A stretch of DNA of 64,000 nucleotides from Xanthocytophaga agilis. GTDB lineage: Bacteria; Bacteroidota; Bacteroidia; Cytophagales; 172606-1. The stretch spans positions 248,001 through 312,000 of the forward strand of contig NZ_JASJOU010000012.1 of the NCBI RefSeq assembly GCF_030068605.1. The letters are read 5' to 3'. Below the pieces are notes generated by a model. The model ran no database searches and had not been told where the DNA came from. It saw only the letters and a list, made by a program, of their open reading frames with translations. Made by a program: the position numbers and the translations under genes. Shown piece after piece: positions 63,920-64,000 of this stretch (positions are counted from its first letter, which is position 1; every line of letters begins with the position of its first letter).

Positions 63920-64000
63920 AAGAGTTAGTAGATATAGGTTAAGTGGTGTTTATTTGTAGTTAAACGGGAATGTATTTAAATTATTTTGCAAATAGTAACA

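Noticed and set aside
1-64000. CRISPR arrays, tRNA, rRNA, tmRNA, transposases or prophage genes
   Set aside because: None was found on reading both strands; no regularly spaced repeat, cloverleaf or recombinase motif stood out.

Overview
This 64 kb window looks like chromosome from a low-GC Bacteroidota bacterium, most likely a member of the Cytophagales. The basis is a type IX secretion sorting tail on a secreted metalloprotease, -7 promoter elements of the form TAnnTTTG, few visible Shine-Dalgarno sites, a BshA-type bacillithiol glycosyltransferase, and FtsA/FtsZ proteins of Bacteroidota type. Genes are dense on both strands. I saw no tRNA, rRNA, CRISPR array, prophage or transposase. Most genes are housekeeping or envelope genes.

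Layout. 1-9.9 kb: the 3' part of an ammonium transporter, a CrtA-like monooxygenase followed by a cytochrome/FG-GAP lipoprotein, DedA and shikimate dehydrogenase, a glycosyltransferase, PgeF (YfiH), a LytTR two-component pair and a small exported protein. 10-17 kb: glycine decarboxylase, an M28 peptidase, a lipoprotein combining a DUF3060-like region with Sel1-like repeats, and branched-chain aminotransferase. 17.1-23.8 kb: six co-directional minus-strand genes that I consider the most novel part of the window. In transcription order they encode a coiled-coil protein, a membrane-anchored PspA-like protein, a membrane-anchored Ppx/GppA-like protein, a membrane-anchored substrate-binding-like/OmpA fusion, an ABC permease and an ABC ATPase. 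24-29.7 kb: thioesterase, acetyltransferase, a small membrane protein, a Tat-exported TIM-barrel protein, PhoH and a T9SS-sorted M43 protease. 29.9-41.5 kb: a VWA/AAA+ pair, a fatty acid hydroxylase, BshA, a Rdx-family protein, a GH3/serine-hydrolase fusion and MutL. 41.6-51.7 kb: two adjacent rhomboids, an AlbA_2 protein, M1 and M14 peptidases, ribosomal protein L31 type B, a cysteine hydrolase, SmpB and an SGNH hydrolase. 51.7-64 kb: surface-polysaccharide genes (GT2, FkbM methyltransferase, flippase), malate dehydrogenase, the murC-ftsQ-ftsA-ftsZ end of a division cluster, an MgtC protein and a TlpA-like thioredoxin.

The six-gene cassette combines pieces that each act at the envelope elsewhere: a peptidoglycan-binding OmpA domain on a binding protein, a taurine/nitrate-type ABC pair, a phosphatase-fold protein and a membrane-remodelling-like coiled coil. 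Two of its proteins share nearly the same N-terminal membrane anchor. I infer one envelope complex, possibly in stress or solute sensing, but its function is unknown. Two long intergenic regions (about 1364-1601 and 34992-35180) are diverged copies of one repeat, and short TCCCGCC/GGCGGGA palindromes recur at four places. Many gene ends carry strong hairpins, often between convergent genes.
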